A DNA stretch of 64,000 bases from Gonapodya sp. JEL0774. Lineage: Eukaryota > Monoblepharomycota > Monoblepharidomycetes > Monoblepharidales > Gonapodyaceae. A program made the position numbers and the translations under genes. Of this stretch, positions 12,316-23,897 are shown in pieces. The DNA lies in NCBI GenBank assembly GCA_027604505.1, contig JADIIX010000114.1, forward strand, positions 1 to 64,000, in the 5' to 3' direction. The notes under the pieces were generated by a model that made no database searches, was not told where the DNA came from, and saw nothing but the letters and a program-made list of their open reading frames with translations. Numbering within the stretch: position 1 is the first letter of the stretch; each line of letters begins with the position of its first letter.

Positions 12316-14244
12316 ATGTCGATCCTCCTCCCGTTCAATTTGGACCCGTTCGGGCAGCCGAGACCTGTCTACGGATTCGTTCCACGAGCGTCTTGGATTC
12401 TGGAGGGTGAAGACGACAACGACTTCGATCCGGAGTGCGACGAGTGGTGAGTTTTGAGTGTGTTCTCGTCCGTGGAACATCTTTGTCCTTCTTCCTCTCA
12501 ACCGTCCACTCTACCACTTCTGAAACTGCCATCACTCTTCCAGCTGGCAAGAAATGTATACCGGTAGTGCTCACCCTTCCACCCGCCCACGGGGAAACTC
12601 CCACCCTTCCCGTCCCTTCGAGGAAGTTGAACCTCCCCCTACGAGCGGCGGACGTCAAATTCCTATAGGCACGAATTCCACCGCAGCATCTGACTTTTAT
12701 GGATACAGTCATACTGTTCGAAGTGCGGCGGGGGCGCAGCCGTCGTCCACACTTCCGCCAAGGTCGCCTTCACAGACAACGAAACCAGCGAGCCCCTTCT
12801 CCACAACCACCTACTCTACCTCTTACCTGCCCCCTCCTCCTCCTTCCTCGCCCGTAACTCGATTTTCATTTACTCCCTTGTCAACGTCTGGATACCCGTG
12901 GTCTACAACTCCAAAACCCACAAGGTCACTGCCTCGTGGTGTGAATCTGCGTTACCTCGGTGCTGACGAAGAATTCGGGTCCTTTTTCGGGGCTTTTCCT
13001 GGTCATGATCGAGGGACTTACATTTCAAAGTCCCCGCTGTATGCCTCGAGAAGGTGAATATTTTGTCGCTCTCTGCTTCATTTCAAAGATTGTCCCTGCT
13101 CATGTGTTTGCCGAACCACGTCCCGCTACAGAGACATGTGGAACTCTCTCGCCGACGTTGACCGCTGGCCTTTCGCCGGCATATTTCAATGGACACCCTC
13201 ATCCACCAATGGGCCTCACTGGATGGAGGTCGACGAGGACAGGTACAACGACGACATGCGCGAAGCGACGGAGCAGAGCAAACTGAGCGAGGCAGAGCGG
13301 ATACGAAAGGTTGCTGATGAGGAGCGTAAGAGGAAGGAAGCGGAGGAAGAACGAAGGCGGAGGAAAGAGGCGGAGGAGCGGGAGAGGACGCTCAAGAACG
13401 ATCAACTTATTGCAGAGCAACTGCAGAAGGTGAGAATGTGCCGTCAACCCTGAACTTGGAACTTTACCGAGAGAAAACTTTGATCTCGAATGTCACATCA
13501 GGACGAAAACGATCGAGCTGCATACCGTCAATCCTACACCATCTCTCCCTCAGAACCCGTCTACTACCCTTCTGCTTCTGACTACGAGTTTACGTTCACC
13601 CCGCCCGCGTCCCTCACCAACGTTGCATCAAAATCCAGCACCAATCGCGAACGCCTCCTCGCCGCCCTCACGACGGCAGGTTATGCCTATCGGGACGTTG
13701 GCGGTGGGGGTGACTGCCTCTTTCTGTCTCTCTCCGAACAATCGTTTGGCACACCCACCCATCATCTTGCGCTCAGGAACGCAATCGTGGACGAGATCGA
13801 AGCGAACCGGGAATTCTACGAGGAAGATGTGCGGGCCATGATGGGGAGAGACGATAAAGGAGCGTTTGAGGACTATTGCGTGAGAATGAGGAAAGAGGGC
13901 GAATGCGGGGACGCGATTTGCGTGACGGCGTTCACGCGGGTGTTTGAGGCGGATGTGGTGGTCATGTTTTTCGACGCGAAAAAGGGTGAACTAGTGAGTT
14001 GATTTGTTGTTCCATGTCTCTAGCTCTCATTGATCAGTTGCCGTACTATATATAGGGCCGCGTAGTCTTCGAACATTCACCTGAGCAGGAGAGCCCAATC
14101 CACCACCACCACAACACCAAGCCCGAGCGCTCAATCGTCGCTCGTGCAATCCGACACATTGGATGGTACCCTAGCGAGTCGGGACAAGAGGCGATGAATC
14201 ATTACATCTCGGTGTATCCGCCCGACGCAACAACAAGCACGTGA
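12316..14244 (+). CDS. OTU-family cysteine protease (deubiquitinase-like)
   Basis: Exons 12316-12446, 12544-13053, 13132-13429, 13502-13993 and 14056-14244 give 539 residues. The N-terminal half is Pro/Ser/Thr-rich and probably disordered. A charged coiled coil follows (EERKRKEAEEERRRRKEAEE region). The C-terminal OTU domain has the catalytic Asp/Cys loop DVGGGGDCLFLSLSEQSFG and the downstream catalytic His in HYISVY, preceded by asparagine (NHY). The OTU glycine-rich loop is usually GDGNCLF; here the residue before the catalytic Cys is Asp instead of Asn. OTU proteins cleave ubiquitin chains; chain preference cannot be told. The last exon contains a run of four His that may only be linker. 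Activity is inferred from the intact Cys and His. Confidence 0.85.
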
Positions 14245-15198
14245 CAGATCATATGAGACAACTGGGAAAGGTGGGGGTTCCATAGTATCGCAGAATTTGT
14301 ACGTATCTTTTGCAGATCAATTCTCAATTCGATTCTTCTTGGAAATTATTTCCTTTCCGCCATCTGTTCGGGTTAGTAAATTTAGACTGCGAAGAGGAGA
14401 AAGCGCCGGGGGAAAGAAGGAGAGATATCTCATCCTAACCCCCGCTTCCATGAACCCGATCTCGTCTGCCTCCCTTACCATCTTATTTCCACATCACGTA
14501 CATGCAGGCACTGGGCGTTCTTATCCCTTTACTTCTTCTTCACGGCCTCATTTGAATCCGTCGCAGTTTTTTGTTACCACATTTGATTGGTCAGGAGTAG
14601 CTGCGAATGAGAGTGAGGGCTCCAACGGCTGACCTGTGCTGCCAGCATGGGCACGACAAGGCCACACCCGTTCCTTGCCTTCCGCTCCAGCGGGAATACA
14701 GCGTAGCGTACCCGAGTACGCATATATACACACTATTGCTTGGTGGTCGATGTAGCTTAGTTCACAATGTTCTTCATAATAGTTGTAAGTCAATTGCCTC
14801 ACGGAAATGCTAACAAAACCTGACTCGTAATGTTCTTCATTCATTCGAAGCATGGGGAGCAGAGGAGGTCACGGCCGTCAAGTCTGATTCTAGTTCCATC
14901 ACACGAGTTGGGAGCGCGACTGAAACACGCGGATGATCTCATCAGCCGCTATGGTTCACATGTGAGCGTGGGGCTTGTGCCCCACCTGAACCTGAACTGG
15001 TTCTATGAACCAAAACCAAAAGCCTGAACCAGCATTCACCCCATGGGTCCCCCCTTCTGGGAGTACGCACAAGTAATGCCGGTCATTATATGTTGGACGG
15101 GGGGTTTGCCTTCTTGAATTCTGCCTAGTTCCTGGAGCAGAATGATCACATAAATTTGAATTGCCACAGGATCTCCCCATCACTGCTTCTGCGGTAAT

Positions 15199-15381
15199 TC
15201 AAAAGTCATGAAAATGTTGTTTCTGCGCTCCCCTTGCCGCTCCGATCGTCTTTCGACGCTGTTTCCCTTCCACTGAATCGTTTTTCACCAGAAGCGGATC
15301 AATCGCAAACGGGTTCCGACGATCAGACTTCCGAGATATCTCACTAATGAAGTAACTCTCTTTTTGCTCTTTCTGGGCCAT
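15199..15381 (-). CDS. Possible small protein, 60 aa
   Basis: A short minus-strand frame starts MAQKEQKESYFISEISRKSD in a good start context (AAAAAGATGGCC) and stops after QKQHFHDF. It is basic and hydrophilic, with no motif I recognise, no signal peptide and no membrane segment. It stands alone in a gene-poor interval and could equally be the first exon of something unspliced here or a chance frame. Confidence 0.25.
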   Translation of the reverse strand: MAQKEQKESYFISEISRKSDRRNPFAIDPLLVKNDSVEGKQRRKTIGAARGAQKQHFHDF

Positions 15382-16109
15382 CTTTTTCTCTCCTGTGGAC
15401 GCTCACACCGTTCATTCCCTCAATATTCGCTGAACTATTACGTTACTGTGGAATCGCGGAAGGCGACTGGCACTCTCGTCACTCAATGATATTTAAATGA
15501 AATCTACCTGATGATTCTTTTTGATGCAATTGGGAAGGTCTCGTGCGTTGTTAAGATTCAAATTACCCGACTGTTGTAGAATCAGCAGTTTCAGCACACA
15601 CAGTTGCAAAGAGTCGAGGCAACAAAATTGCAATTAAAGCAATGACGTCTGCATGGAGTCTACATCTGCTGACTCTGCGTTCACATTTGAAATAGTCAAA
15701 CCCACAGCGAGCACGCAAATGAGAATATCGGTCGTTTGTCTCTGATTACAGACACGACCGGTCGATTCAACGAACGCGTTTTATGCTATTCGCTGCAGTA
15801 AGTGTCCACTCACTCCCAAACCATGTCAAAGCTGCCATAAAGGCGGATTTGTGTAATTGGTGCACACGGTACAAGGGAAGCGCAAACGGAAATGGGAAAA
15901 ACACATACCAGGCAAAAGCGTTACACAACAGGTCATCTGCTTGAAGGACTATCTCCCCTCCAGCTCAGCAGCACCGTTTTGAATTGAGAAAAGGTGTCAA
16001 TCGTCGTAGGCGTCGCGGTTGTAGCTTGAAACTGGAGTCAAAATCAAATGCTCCTTGTGCTCTACATATACTGTCAAGACAAATATTCCCGCCCGAAATC
16101 AAACTGTCA

Positions 16110-16150
16110 NNNNNNNNNNNNNNNNNNNNNNNNNNNNNNNNNNNNNNNNN
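16110..16150. other. Assembly gap (41 N)
   Basis: A run of 41 undetermined bases, just upstream of a 58-bp imperfect tandem repeat, so the true length is unknown. Confidence 0.99.
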
Positions 16151-16170
16151 CCTTCTTCTTCCCCACCCGC

Positions 16171-16273
16171 GTCCTCGTCGTTGCGCCGACTCACACGAGG
16201 CGCTCGCAGGTACGTTTCCACTGGCCTCGTCCTCATCGTCGCGCCGACTCACTTGAGGTGCTGTCGCAATACC
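16171..16273. repeat. 58-bp imperfect tandem repeat beside the gap
   Basis: Two copies start at 16171 and 16229. The shared core is GTCCTC(G/A)TCGT(T/C)GCGCCGACTCAC, then a less conserved GAGG(C/T)GCT stretch. The first copy begins 20 bp after the N run, so further copies may be collapsed in the gap. Confidence 0.7.
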
Positions 16274-16487
16274 CGCCCGTCCGTCCCTTGGTGGATTTCG
16301 TTTGTCTCTCTTCTTCTTTGTGTGGAGTGGTTGGGTTTTTCCGTGCGATGGGGGTGTATGGGGGCGTGCTGATCATGCGCTCAGGTCAGCCTTTGGGACC
16401 CACGGACGGGTGCACGAACTGATCCGCACTCCGCATTCACAACGTCACACCTGCAACCAAAGTTAGATAGCCCCCCCCACATTCATT

Positions 16488-16827
16488 ATGTCTGAAATCC
16501 GTCATCGACCTGCAAACAAGTCCGGTGCAGCTGATCCTTCAGCAGCCGTATCAACTCCTTCGCAATCGCAGGAACAACCAAAGGTGTGTGGCCTCCCTTA
16601 TGACCGAGGTCAACACTCCAACGCACTCCAACGCAACACCCTCCTATCAGCCCTCCAGTGCCTTCATTCAGTGGGATGTCGTTATTTCAGTCATCATGGT
16701 CCTCCTCGGACTCCGACTACTTTACGTTGGTCTAGGGTTTGGACGGAACGAGTTTGACGTTCTGGGGTGGCTTGACAAGGTTGTGTTGGGGATCGACAAG
16801 ACCGCTGCAACGCAGCTAAAGGAGTAG
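16488..16827 (+). CDS. Small single-pass membrane protein, unknown function
   Basis: Two exons, 16488-16583 and 16651-16827, give 90 residues. The N-terminus (MSEIRHRPANKSGAADPSAA) is hydrophilic and low complexity. One strongly hydrophobic segment, DVVISVIMVLLGLRLLYVGL, is followed by a short C-terminal tail with GWLDKVVLGIDKTAATQLKE. No signal-peptide cleavage site is evident, so a signal-anchor topology is likely. I do not recognise the family. An alternative acceptor would shorten the intron from 67 to 25 nt and keep frame; I prefer the longer intron because it ends in a CTATCAG acceptor. Confidence 0.55.
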
Positions 16828-17245
16828 TGGAACGCCGTAGACGAAGACACCACGTTCAGTCCAAGGACTGGACCAAGGATTCTTCCTCAAAGAGCAAGGA
16901 AACCTACCTGCCCTACGTGCCGCTTATGTAGAATGAACTGCTCGGATTTATGTAATTTCGGCAGTGCAGGGGATTTTCTCGGGAGGGAAGGACTTCGGTG
17001 TGAGGATATGGGATGTCGTGCTCTGCGCTGTCCGGGTCGTACGATGACTACTGTTTTTTTGAGTTGACTGTATTCCCCATGAATGTATGCCCCAATACTA
17101 CTTGTTCTCCCACAAGTACTAATTGGTTGCATTCCCCACCAACGTGCAAATTTTGCAGTATGTGATTGGGGTTTTCGTGAATCTGCTGTGGTTTCGTTGG
17201 CCATCAGCAGTGCACCAAACGGTCACCAATCACTGAGAACGGGGC

Positions 17246-19053
17246 ATGGCGGTGAGTATCCCCTTCTCCCTAATAAATCCAGCCGTATATTCTCTATCTC
17301 GAAGCAACGGCCGCTTTCTGACTATCCTTTGCAATTTGTCCCAATCTCCATCCACGAAACTTTGATCCATCCAATCGTGTTTTCCACCAACCCATCCCGG
17401 CCACCGTCAAATAGGACCGTAAAAACGTAAACAAGTACTACCCGCCAGGATGGGACCCGTCCAAAGGCTCCATCAACACTTATGTGGGATCACACCCACT
17501 TCGAGAGCGAGCCAAACGGCTCAAGACCGAGGGAATCCTGGTCATCCGGTTCGAAATGCCTTACAACATTTGGTGCGGTGGATGCGGTAACCACATTGGC
17601 ATGGGTGTTCGGTACAATGCGCAGAAGAAGAAGGTCGGCAACTACTTCTCCACCCCGATTCTTCAGTTTCGGATGAAATGCCACCTTTGCGACAACTGGA
17701 TAGAAATCACAACGGATCCAAAAAATGCAGAATATGTTGTCACGGCGGGCGCCAGGCGGAAGAACGAAGAGTACACCGCTGAGGACGCAGAGGTGCTCAA
17801 TTTGGTTTCTGAGGAGCAGCGCAAGAAACTTGCCACCGACCCTATGTATCGACTCGAGCACGAGCAAAAGGATAAGAAAAAGGTGGATGACTTGCGACCC
17901 GTAATTGAGCAACTTCAGGTGCGTGCGGGGTTTCCGGTCTGTGCACTCGAATACCGTCTCCATCCACACCTCTCAACGGTACCAACACATTCAAACTAAA
18001 TCTTCCAACACTTAGGATATCTCCGACATCACGTGGTCCGACCCCTACACCCTCAACTCTCGCCTCCGCCGTGCTCACCGTGCCCAACGCCACCTCGACG
18101 CCGCCATGCAGAAAGAAGCTCACGCAGTTGCCGACAGGCTCAATTTGTCCATTCCCGTGCTTCCAGTAGACGAGAGAGACGAGGTCTCGGCGAAAAGGGC
18201 GGTGGCACTGGAAGGACTTGGGAAGGGAGGTCAGGCGAAGGTGACCGTGGAGGATTTGGAGGAGGGGAAGAAAAAAGTAGTGGACGGGGAGATTTTCGGA
18301 TCCGGGGTTAGGGGACGGGCCTCTATTAGCCACCCCACAGGCTTCTATCGTACCTCATCCTCCCCGTCCTCTACGCCCGCCGGAGTGCTTCCCAACCCAT
18401 CTTCGGTCCCTCCTCTCGCAAAAGACTCCGTCCCTTCTGTTGCTTCTCTCCCTGTTCGCTCTTCCGCCGTGAAACCGTCATCGAATCGTACAACATCATC
18501 CTTCACCCGTCGAGCGGCTAAAGAGCAAGCTACTCGCTCTCACCTCGCCTCTCTTGTTGCACAAGCCAAAAGAGGAAAGGACGGGGCAAGCATGGCCGGT
18601 TTCGGACTTGGAATCGGGGGGAGTGCAGGAAAGAGTGGTTTCGGAATGGGATTGGATCTGGGGTTGACTGTCAGGAAAAGAAAGGTTCGGGAAGAAGACG
18701 AAGGGAATGGCTTAAGCGCTTCTGGTGCAGTTGCTGTGACTTCGGGGTTGGTCATTGCGCAACAGAGCTCCATAATAAGGAAGCCATCACCACCAGCTTT
18801 GATAGCTTCTGGATCCACAAGCACAGCTCTTCCCCTGTCGACCACACCCTCCCCCAGCTCACAACCACGGGAACCGGTGTCTCCCATCTCCTCCACCTTC
18901 CCTATTTCAGACCCGATGTGGCCTCTTTCTGCAGTGCTACAAACGCATGGTGCGGAAGGCGGAGAGGATGATAACATTGATGAGACGCCGGTGTCAGTCG
19001 GCAGTGTAGTGTTGGGTTTATCATATGATAGCGGTAGCGACGGGGAGGATTGA
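17246..19053 (+). CDS. YJU2B: YJU2B/CCDC130-type CWC16-family splicing factor
   Basis: CWC16 (Yju2) family proteins associate with the spliceosome around the first catalytic step; the CCDC130/Saf4 branch is the match here. Exons 17246-17251, 17415-17918 and 18016-19053 give 515 residues. The first coding exon is only 6 nt (ATGGCG). The conserved core reads NKYYPPGWDPSKGS, then HPLRERAKRLKTEGILVIRF, then two Cys pairs, CGGCGNHIGMGVRYNAQKKK and CHLCDNWIEITTDPKN, that bind zinc in this family. Basic residues and a long Ser/Pro/Gly-rich tail follow. The HPLRERA wording separates it from Yju2/CCDC94. A 244-codon antisense frame over the tail is a shadow. Confidence 0.92.
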
Positions 19054-19306
19054 AAGGTTGGTGGGTCGACGTGTGGAAGAGAAAATGAAAGAGCGCCGTG
19101 GGCTAAAGGTGAAGGTCGGGAATTGTATTTTTCACTGCCTCTGGGTAACGTGAATGTTTTCATTAATATTACTGAGCAATTGGAGTTGCGATTTGGTTTC
19201 GCTATTTCAAAGTGAAAAGATTTGTGCAGGTGCCGGCTGTGCAGTATGACCATCGCAACAAAACTGCTGCACACAACACTTCATTCTTTCACACCAGGAC
19301 ACCTCA

Positions 19307-21294
19307 ATGTCGTTCGCAGGAAAGGCAAGTCAAGCCATCCGTAGCCTCTGCGCATCGCTGTCTATGGACCCTCTGACTGGGATGCCTCTCCTTTCGCATT
19401 CCAACTCTTGTATTGGCTACCGTCCTCGTTCCGAAACCGGCGCGCGACGTTTTGCGCTCCCTCATCATCGCGTCCGGCGACCTTTTGCACACTCTCCTTG
19501 TAATACTTGTCTCGCTCTGCCCCTTCCTGCGCCCGGTGGCTTCTGATTCTTTCCGAATCGGTATCTGATCAACTGTCCATTCTTTGACACACTCGATCCA
19601 ATTTCGTCATGGAAACTCGCATCGACGATCGCATGCTGGAATCTCATGGTCTCTGTTTCTACTTTTGCTGTCACCAGGCCATCCGATCCTTGTCCACGAT
19701 TCCCGCTCGAGGTATGGCGACCGCAGCGGCGCCAGCTGCTCCTGCCGTCAAGGCGCCGGTTATGAAGTCGTTCCAGATTTACAGATGGGTGAGTTTATGG
19801 GATGCTCAACCTGGGGGTGGTTGCTTCAAGTGATATGGAACGGGTGTGGTGGTCAGCAGCGGAGTTGGATCTGGCTGTCCGAATTGCATCTTGATCGTCT
19901 CACAATCAAGATGACCGTGACGAAGAGGGGATATAGGGATGTCAAGGAGGCGTGAGTCTCGGGAACACCTTGGAGGTCTCGGTGCTCAGAAACCACCTCT
20001 AGTGGGCCTTCCACGAACTTGCCATCAGCAAGCAATGCAGAGGGGGGCCGGGAACCTTACTTCGTTGATTTCAGCGTGTAGGCGGTCTGACAATTCTTCG
20101 GCAACGGTACACCCCATCAGGACCCTGCCCAACCATCCTCGAAACCCTACATGCAGGAGTATAAAATTGATATCAACTCCTGTGGTCCCATGGTTCTTGA
20201 TGCGTTGCTCAAAATTAAAAACGAGATGGACCCCACACTGACGTTCAGGAGGTCGTGCAGGGAAGGTGAGTTTCCAAGCTACATGCATATATTCGGGAGT
20301 GGCTATTGCCCTTTGTAGGGTATTCAGGGCTTCTTTGCAGTGAGACATTGTTGGTCGAGCTCGATGGTTGCCGTGTCGGCAATTGAGTTATAGTTTGGTG
20401 AGCGAGGGGAATGACACATCTTCTATCATGTGTTTGCAAGAGAAGTGCACTATGAGGAGAGGACATTCGGATAGAGTTTTCGAAAGTCCTGTTTCCCCTC
20501 CTTCTCATTTGCAACTTGTTCACTCGATCTTCACTTCAGGCATTTGCGGTTCATGTGCAATGAACATCGGCGGCGGCAACACTCTTGCTTGTATTGCGAA
20601 AATTGAACGTGACTCCACTCCCATCAAAATCTACCCCCTGCCACATATGTACGTGGTCAAGGACTTGGTACCTGACTTGACCCACTTTTACAGACAGTAC
20701 AGAAGCATTGAAGTGAGCTTTGGTGCATGTGAAATCAATTCATTTGTGCTTAATGCTACAATTCTCCCTTTCCAACTGAAACGATAGCCCTACCTCAAGC
20801 AGAAAACCGGCCCCCCAGCCAACGGCAAGGAAAATCTCCAATCCATAGAAGATCGCAAGAAACTCGACGGTCTGTACGAGTGGTAAGTTGCCTTTCCCGC
20901 TGTAGCGCTCTCGGTTTTCATCGGGATGTCCCCATTTTCTCATTGACTCTTTTTGTTTTCTCTCAGCATTCTCTGTGCTTGCTGCTCGACGTCCTGCCCG
21001 TCGTACTGGTGGAACTCGGACGTTTACCTCGGACCTGCTGTGCTCATGCAGGCATACCGCTGGATGATTGGTGAGGGGTTTGCGAACCCTGCAAGCATCT
21101 GTCGTTCCGAACTAACCATTCGCGCTCTATTAATAGACTCCCGTGACCAATTTGGTCCCGAACGTCGTGCCGCCATGCAGAACTCTTTCTCCGTATACAG
21201 ATGCCACACTATCATGAACTGCGCTAAGACCTGCCCTAAAGGATTGAACCCGGGGAAGGCGATCGCTGAAATTAAGAAGATGATGGCTTCGTGA
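19307..21294 (+). CDS. SDHB: Succinate dehydrogenase iron-sulfur subunit, mitochondrial
   Basis: Complex II electron-transfer subunit passing electrons from SDHA flavin to ubiquinone. Exons 19307-19324, 19678-19788, 20121-20265, 20540-20712, 20788-20882, 20967-21070 and 21137-21294 sum to 267 residues. A presequence rich in Ala/Ser/Arg is followed by KSFQIYRW. The [2Fe-2S] ligands are in [20 protein letters not shown] plus the following Cys. The 4Fe-4S and 3Fe-4S ligands are in [16 protein letters not shown] and [17 protein letters not shown]. Intron 1 uses a GC donor (AAG|GCAAGT). The apparent stop TGA (21292) lies inside a perfect GTGAGT donor. If that intron (21291-21348, TTTCTTTCAG acceptor) is spliced, the protein ends in Ser-Glu with a stop at 21353-21355. 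Confidence 0.95.
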
Positions 21295-21525
21295 GTTTTT
21301 TGTTTGTTTGTGAGCTGTAGTGCGTATCTTAATCGGTGTTTCTTTCAGGGAGTGAACATGAGTGCTTGTAGAATGTTCAATTGGGTAGATTAGTAACGCT
21401 TTGCAAAGTGTACCAGAAATATAATACGGATTCGAAACTCTTGTGGTGCGTGGGGTAGGTAAGATGAAGGCGGGCGAAATTAGGTGGAACACATAAAACA
21501 ACCCTCTTTCTTGTCATTTCATTAC

Positions 21526-23796
21526 ATGCCACCTTCTCCGATCCGCAAGCCGAAAAGTCATCGAGCTGGGCCATATGTGAAACCAGCACTGACTCCAATC
21601 GAACCCGCGGATGCGGCATCGTCCTTTCTTCGAACATGGACTCGTTCCACAGAAGTCAACCAGCTCGCACTCGAGAGTGGTGTGCAAGTCCGCAAGGGCA
21701 AATTCACGAATGACGAACGAGATAAAATCATGGCGGTGGTCAAACGTTACATGGATGAGAATGGTATTGGTGATGATGAAGTGGAGATTTTGATTTACAG
21801 GCGAAGAAAGGGAGGACAAGACCAGCGAAGCAAAGAGTTTTGGAAGGAAGTGGTAAGATGAATCGTGTGGGTCATGGCAATCCCTATGACTCTGACTTTT
21901 TCACTTGCCATCAATGGTACTCCACTGTCACCTCAAGGGGGCTGTGCTCCCTGACCGCCCGTTGGACTCAGTTTATCGTGCTGTTCAACGTTGGTATGAT
22001 CCACGAGCTCGAAAAGGTCCGTGGACGCCGGCCGAGGATAAACAGCTCTTAGCGCTACAATTGATGCTCGGAAGTCGATGGGCAGATATTGGGGATAAGA
22101 TGGACAGGTGGCCAGCTGCGTGCAGGCAAAGATACCGTATTTTAATGGAGATGGAAGAAGCTCGATTGAATAAAGGTGGGCCTGGAATCTCGGCGACAGT
22201 ACTCTGATCTGGAGTGATGATCTCATCCCGTAGGACGGTTTACCAAGGAGGAAGAAGATACATATGATAAAACGGTAAAAGGTCTCATTGCCAAGGGTGG
22301 GGATCCTTCATCGGACAACTCTGAATTCTGGAAGAAAGTTGCCGAGAAAGTTGGTACGCGAACGGCAGCGCAATGTTCTAACAAGTGGTAGGTCTCAATC
22401 CGTGAGACGACCTGTCGTCAAAAGCTTTCTGTTCGATGAATTGCAAGTGAATAGGCGAATGTCTGCTCAAAGAACTATTGGCGCGAACCAGCACGACAGG
22501 TGGACCACTCAGGATATGATGAAGCTCTGCAACAAGTGAGAGTTCTTGATAGAATATAGGGTGATTGGTGCTAATGATGGCGCCTGAAGGATACGTTCAT
22601 TGAATGTTGCAGACGAATCGGACATCGTTTGGAGAGACTTATCTGAACCAAACTGGGCATGGTGACTACGATATGCCCCAGCACATCGCTGAGAGTTTGA
22701 TAATCAACTGGTCTTCTAATTCTCAATTGACTCAGGAGCTCCGATTTTCTCCGACACAAATGGATGCGCTTCCGTGACAACGTGCCAGAGTTCGACCCAA
22801 AAATGAAGACTTTCAAAGGTTAGATAAATCATCCACTTCTTCTTGACGTGCCGTTGAAAGAGCATCTCCACTCCAACAAATGTTGTTACAGAGTTCGTTG
22901 AGGAGGCCATAAATACCGTGCAAAACCGGGTTGGGGATGAACATGTGTTTGACAGCGATGAGGAGGCCAATTTTGACTTGGAATCGGTACAACGACCCGG
23001 CACTGGAATTGCAACGACTGACACTGCTCCGAAAGTTTTTTTCAAGGCGGGGAATCCTCCGAAGACTTCAAGCAGAGGTCATGGAGGCAGTACATTTGCA
23101 GGGGCTCAACTGGATGTTGCCAGAGAACCTCTTCCATCGTCTCATAATGTGTCACGGAAGCTCAAAGACAGCCAACCACGCCCCCACAAGACAATAAAGA
23201 GGAGTTTTGGAGTTGAGCAGAAGTCCAGCAATGCCACCAACGACTCGGAAAATCCCCCCCAAACCATTCTCTCATCTCGACGAGCCTTTGATGGGTCGGC
23301 CGCGTCAGCGAAAATTAACGATCGAAATGAGAGTGAGCCGAGCGGTGATGAGTCAGAGTCATCGTTGCGAGTAACCGGTGTCGAACAGTCGATTAAGTCA
23401 ACATTGCCCATCAGTGCAAACGTCAAGCGTTCAGCAAACACTTTGGTGGCACGAAAGCTCTCTGCCTCACCGAATCTATCCCCGAGGACACATTTGGCTT
23501 CGAAGCCGAAGCGGCGCGCTGGACAAGCTCGTGATGATTTTGATTCTGCAACGGAAGAGGATTCCATGTGTTCTGAAAGGTCGCTGGCCGAGTTTATCGA
23601 TGGGAAAGAGATTACCCGTAGTGACCAAAGAAAATTGATTGGAGTCGGAGAAGAGGTGACGGGAAGACGGAGTTTGGAAGGTCCCGATGACGATGTTTCG
23701 AAGCAGAAACCTGGAAAGGACCGGGCCGAGAAGAGCAAGAAAAGGGAAAAGAAGAAAACAAGAAAAAATAAAGGCGTTGAGTGTATCATTACTTAG
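21526..23796 (+). CDS. Reb1/TTF1-like Myb-repeat DNA-binding protein
   Basis: Nuclear DNA-binding protein of the Reb1/TTF1/DMTF1 type; relatives terminate RNA polymerase I or act as general regulatory factors. Exons 21526-21852, 21938-22175, 22234-22387, 22455-22535, 22590-22661, 22736-22818 and 22892-23796 give 619 residues. Order: a leading helical region with KGKFTNDERDKIMAVVKRYM and FWKEVGAVLPDRPLDSVYRA, then Myb repeats. The repeats include GPWTPAEDKQLLALQLMLG...RWADIGDKM, GRFTKEEEDTYDKTVKGL...FWKKVAEKV and RWTTQDMMKLCNKIRSLNVA...PNWAW, each with the spaced Trp/Phe residues. The LPxRPxxxVYxxVxRxY motif before the repeats is typical of Reb1/TTF1. The C-terminal 300 residues are charged, Ser-rich and end in a Lys-rich patch, a likely nuclear signal. 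Role in rDNA termination is inference. Confidence 0.85.
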
Positions 23797-23897
23797 CCAA
23801 TTACATAAATTGAAAGAATGGTTTTGCATTTCTTTGGCATTTGTCCAAACAGCTGGCACAGTTCTGGAGCATCCAGCACAGACACGTTGTACACAAA

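Larger units (their letters stand above)
14245..16487. other. Gene-poor interval with assembly gap
   Basis: 2.2 kb without a gene I can support. It contains a perfect 7-bp stem, 4-nt loop hairpin at 14968-14985 (GTGGGGC/GCCCCAC), a possible 60-codon minus-strand frame at 15199-15381, 41 Ns and a 58-bp tandem repeat. No tRNA or 5S rRNA was recognised. Confidence 0.5.

Noticed and set aside
14741-14790. tRNA-like stretch (GTAGCTTAGTTC)
   Set aside because: Resembles a D-arm, but no anticodon stem, T-arm GGTTCRA or acceptor stem could be paired around it.
16584-16608. Apparent 25-nt intron in the small membrane-protein gene
   Set aside because: A CTATCAG acceptor at 16650 gives an ordinary 67-nt intron in the same phase.
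18540-19274. 244-codon minus-strand open frame
   Set aside because: Antisense to the low-complexity tail of the YJU2B-type gene; no family features.
23142-23789. 215-codon minus-strand open frame
   Set aside because: Antisense to the charged tail of the Myb-repeat gene; Phe/Ser-rich as expected of an antisense of Glu/Lys/Arg codons.
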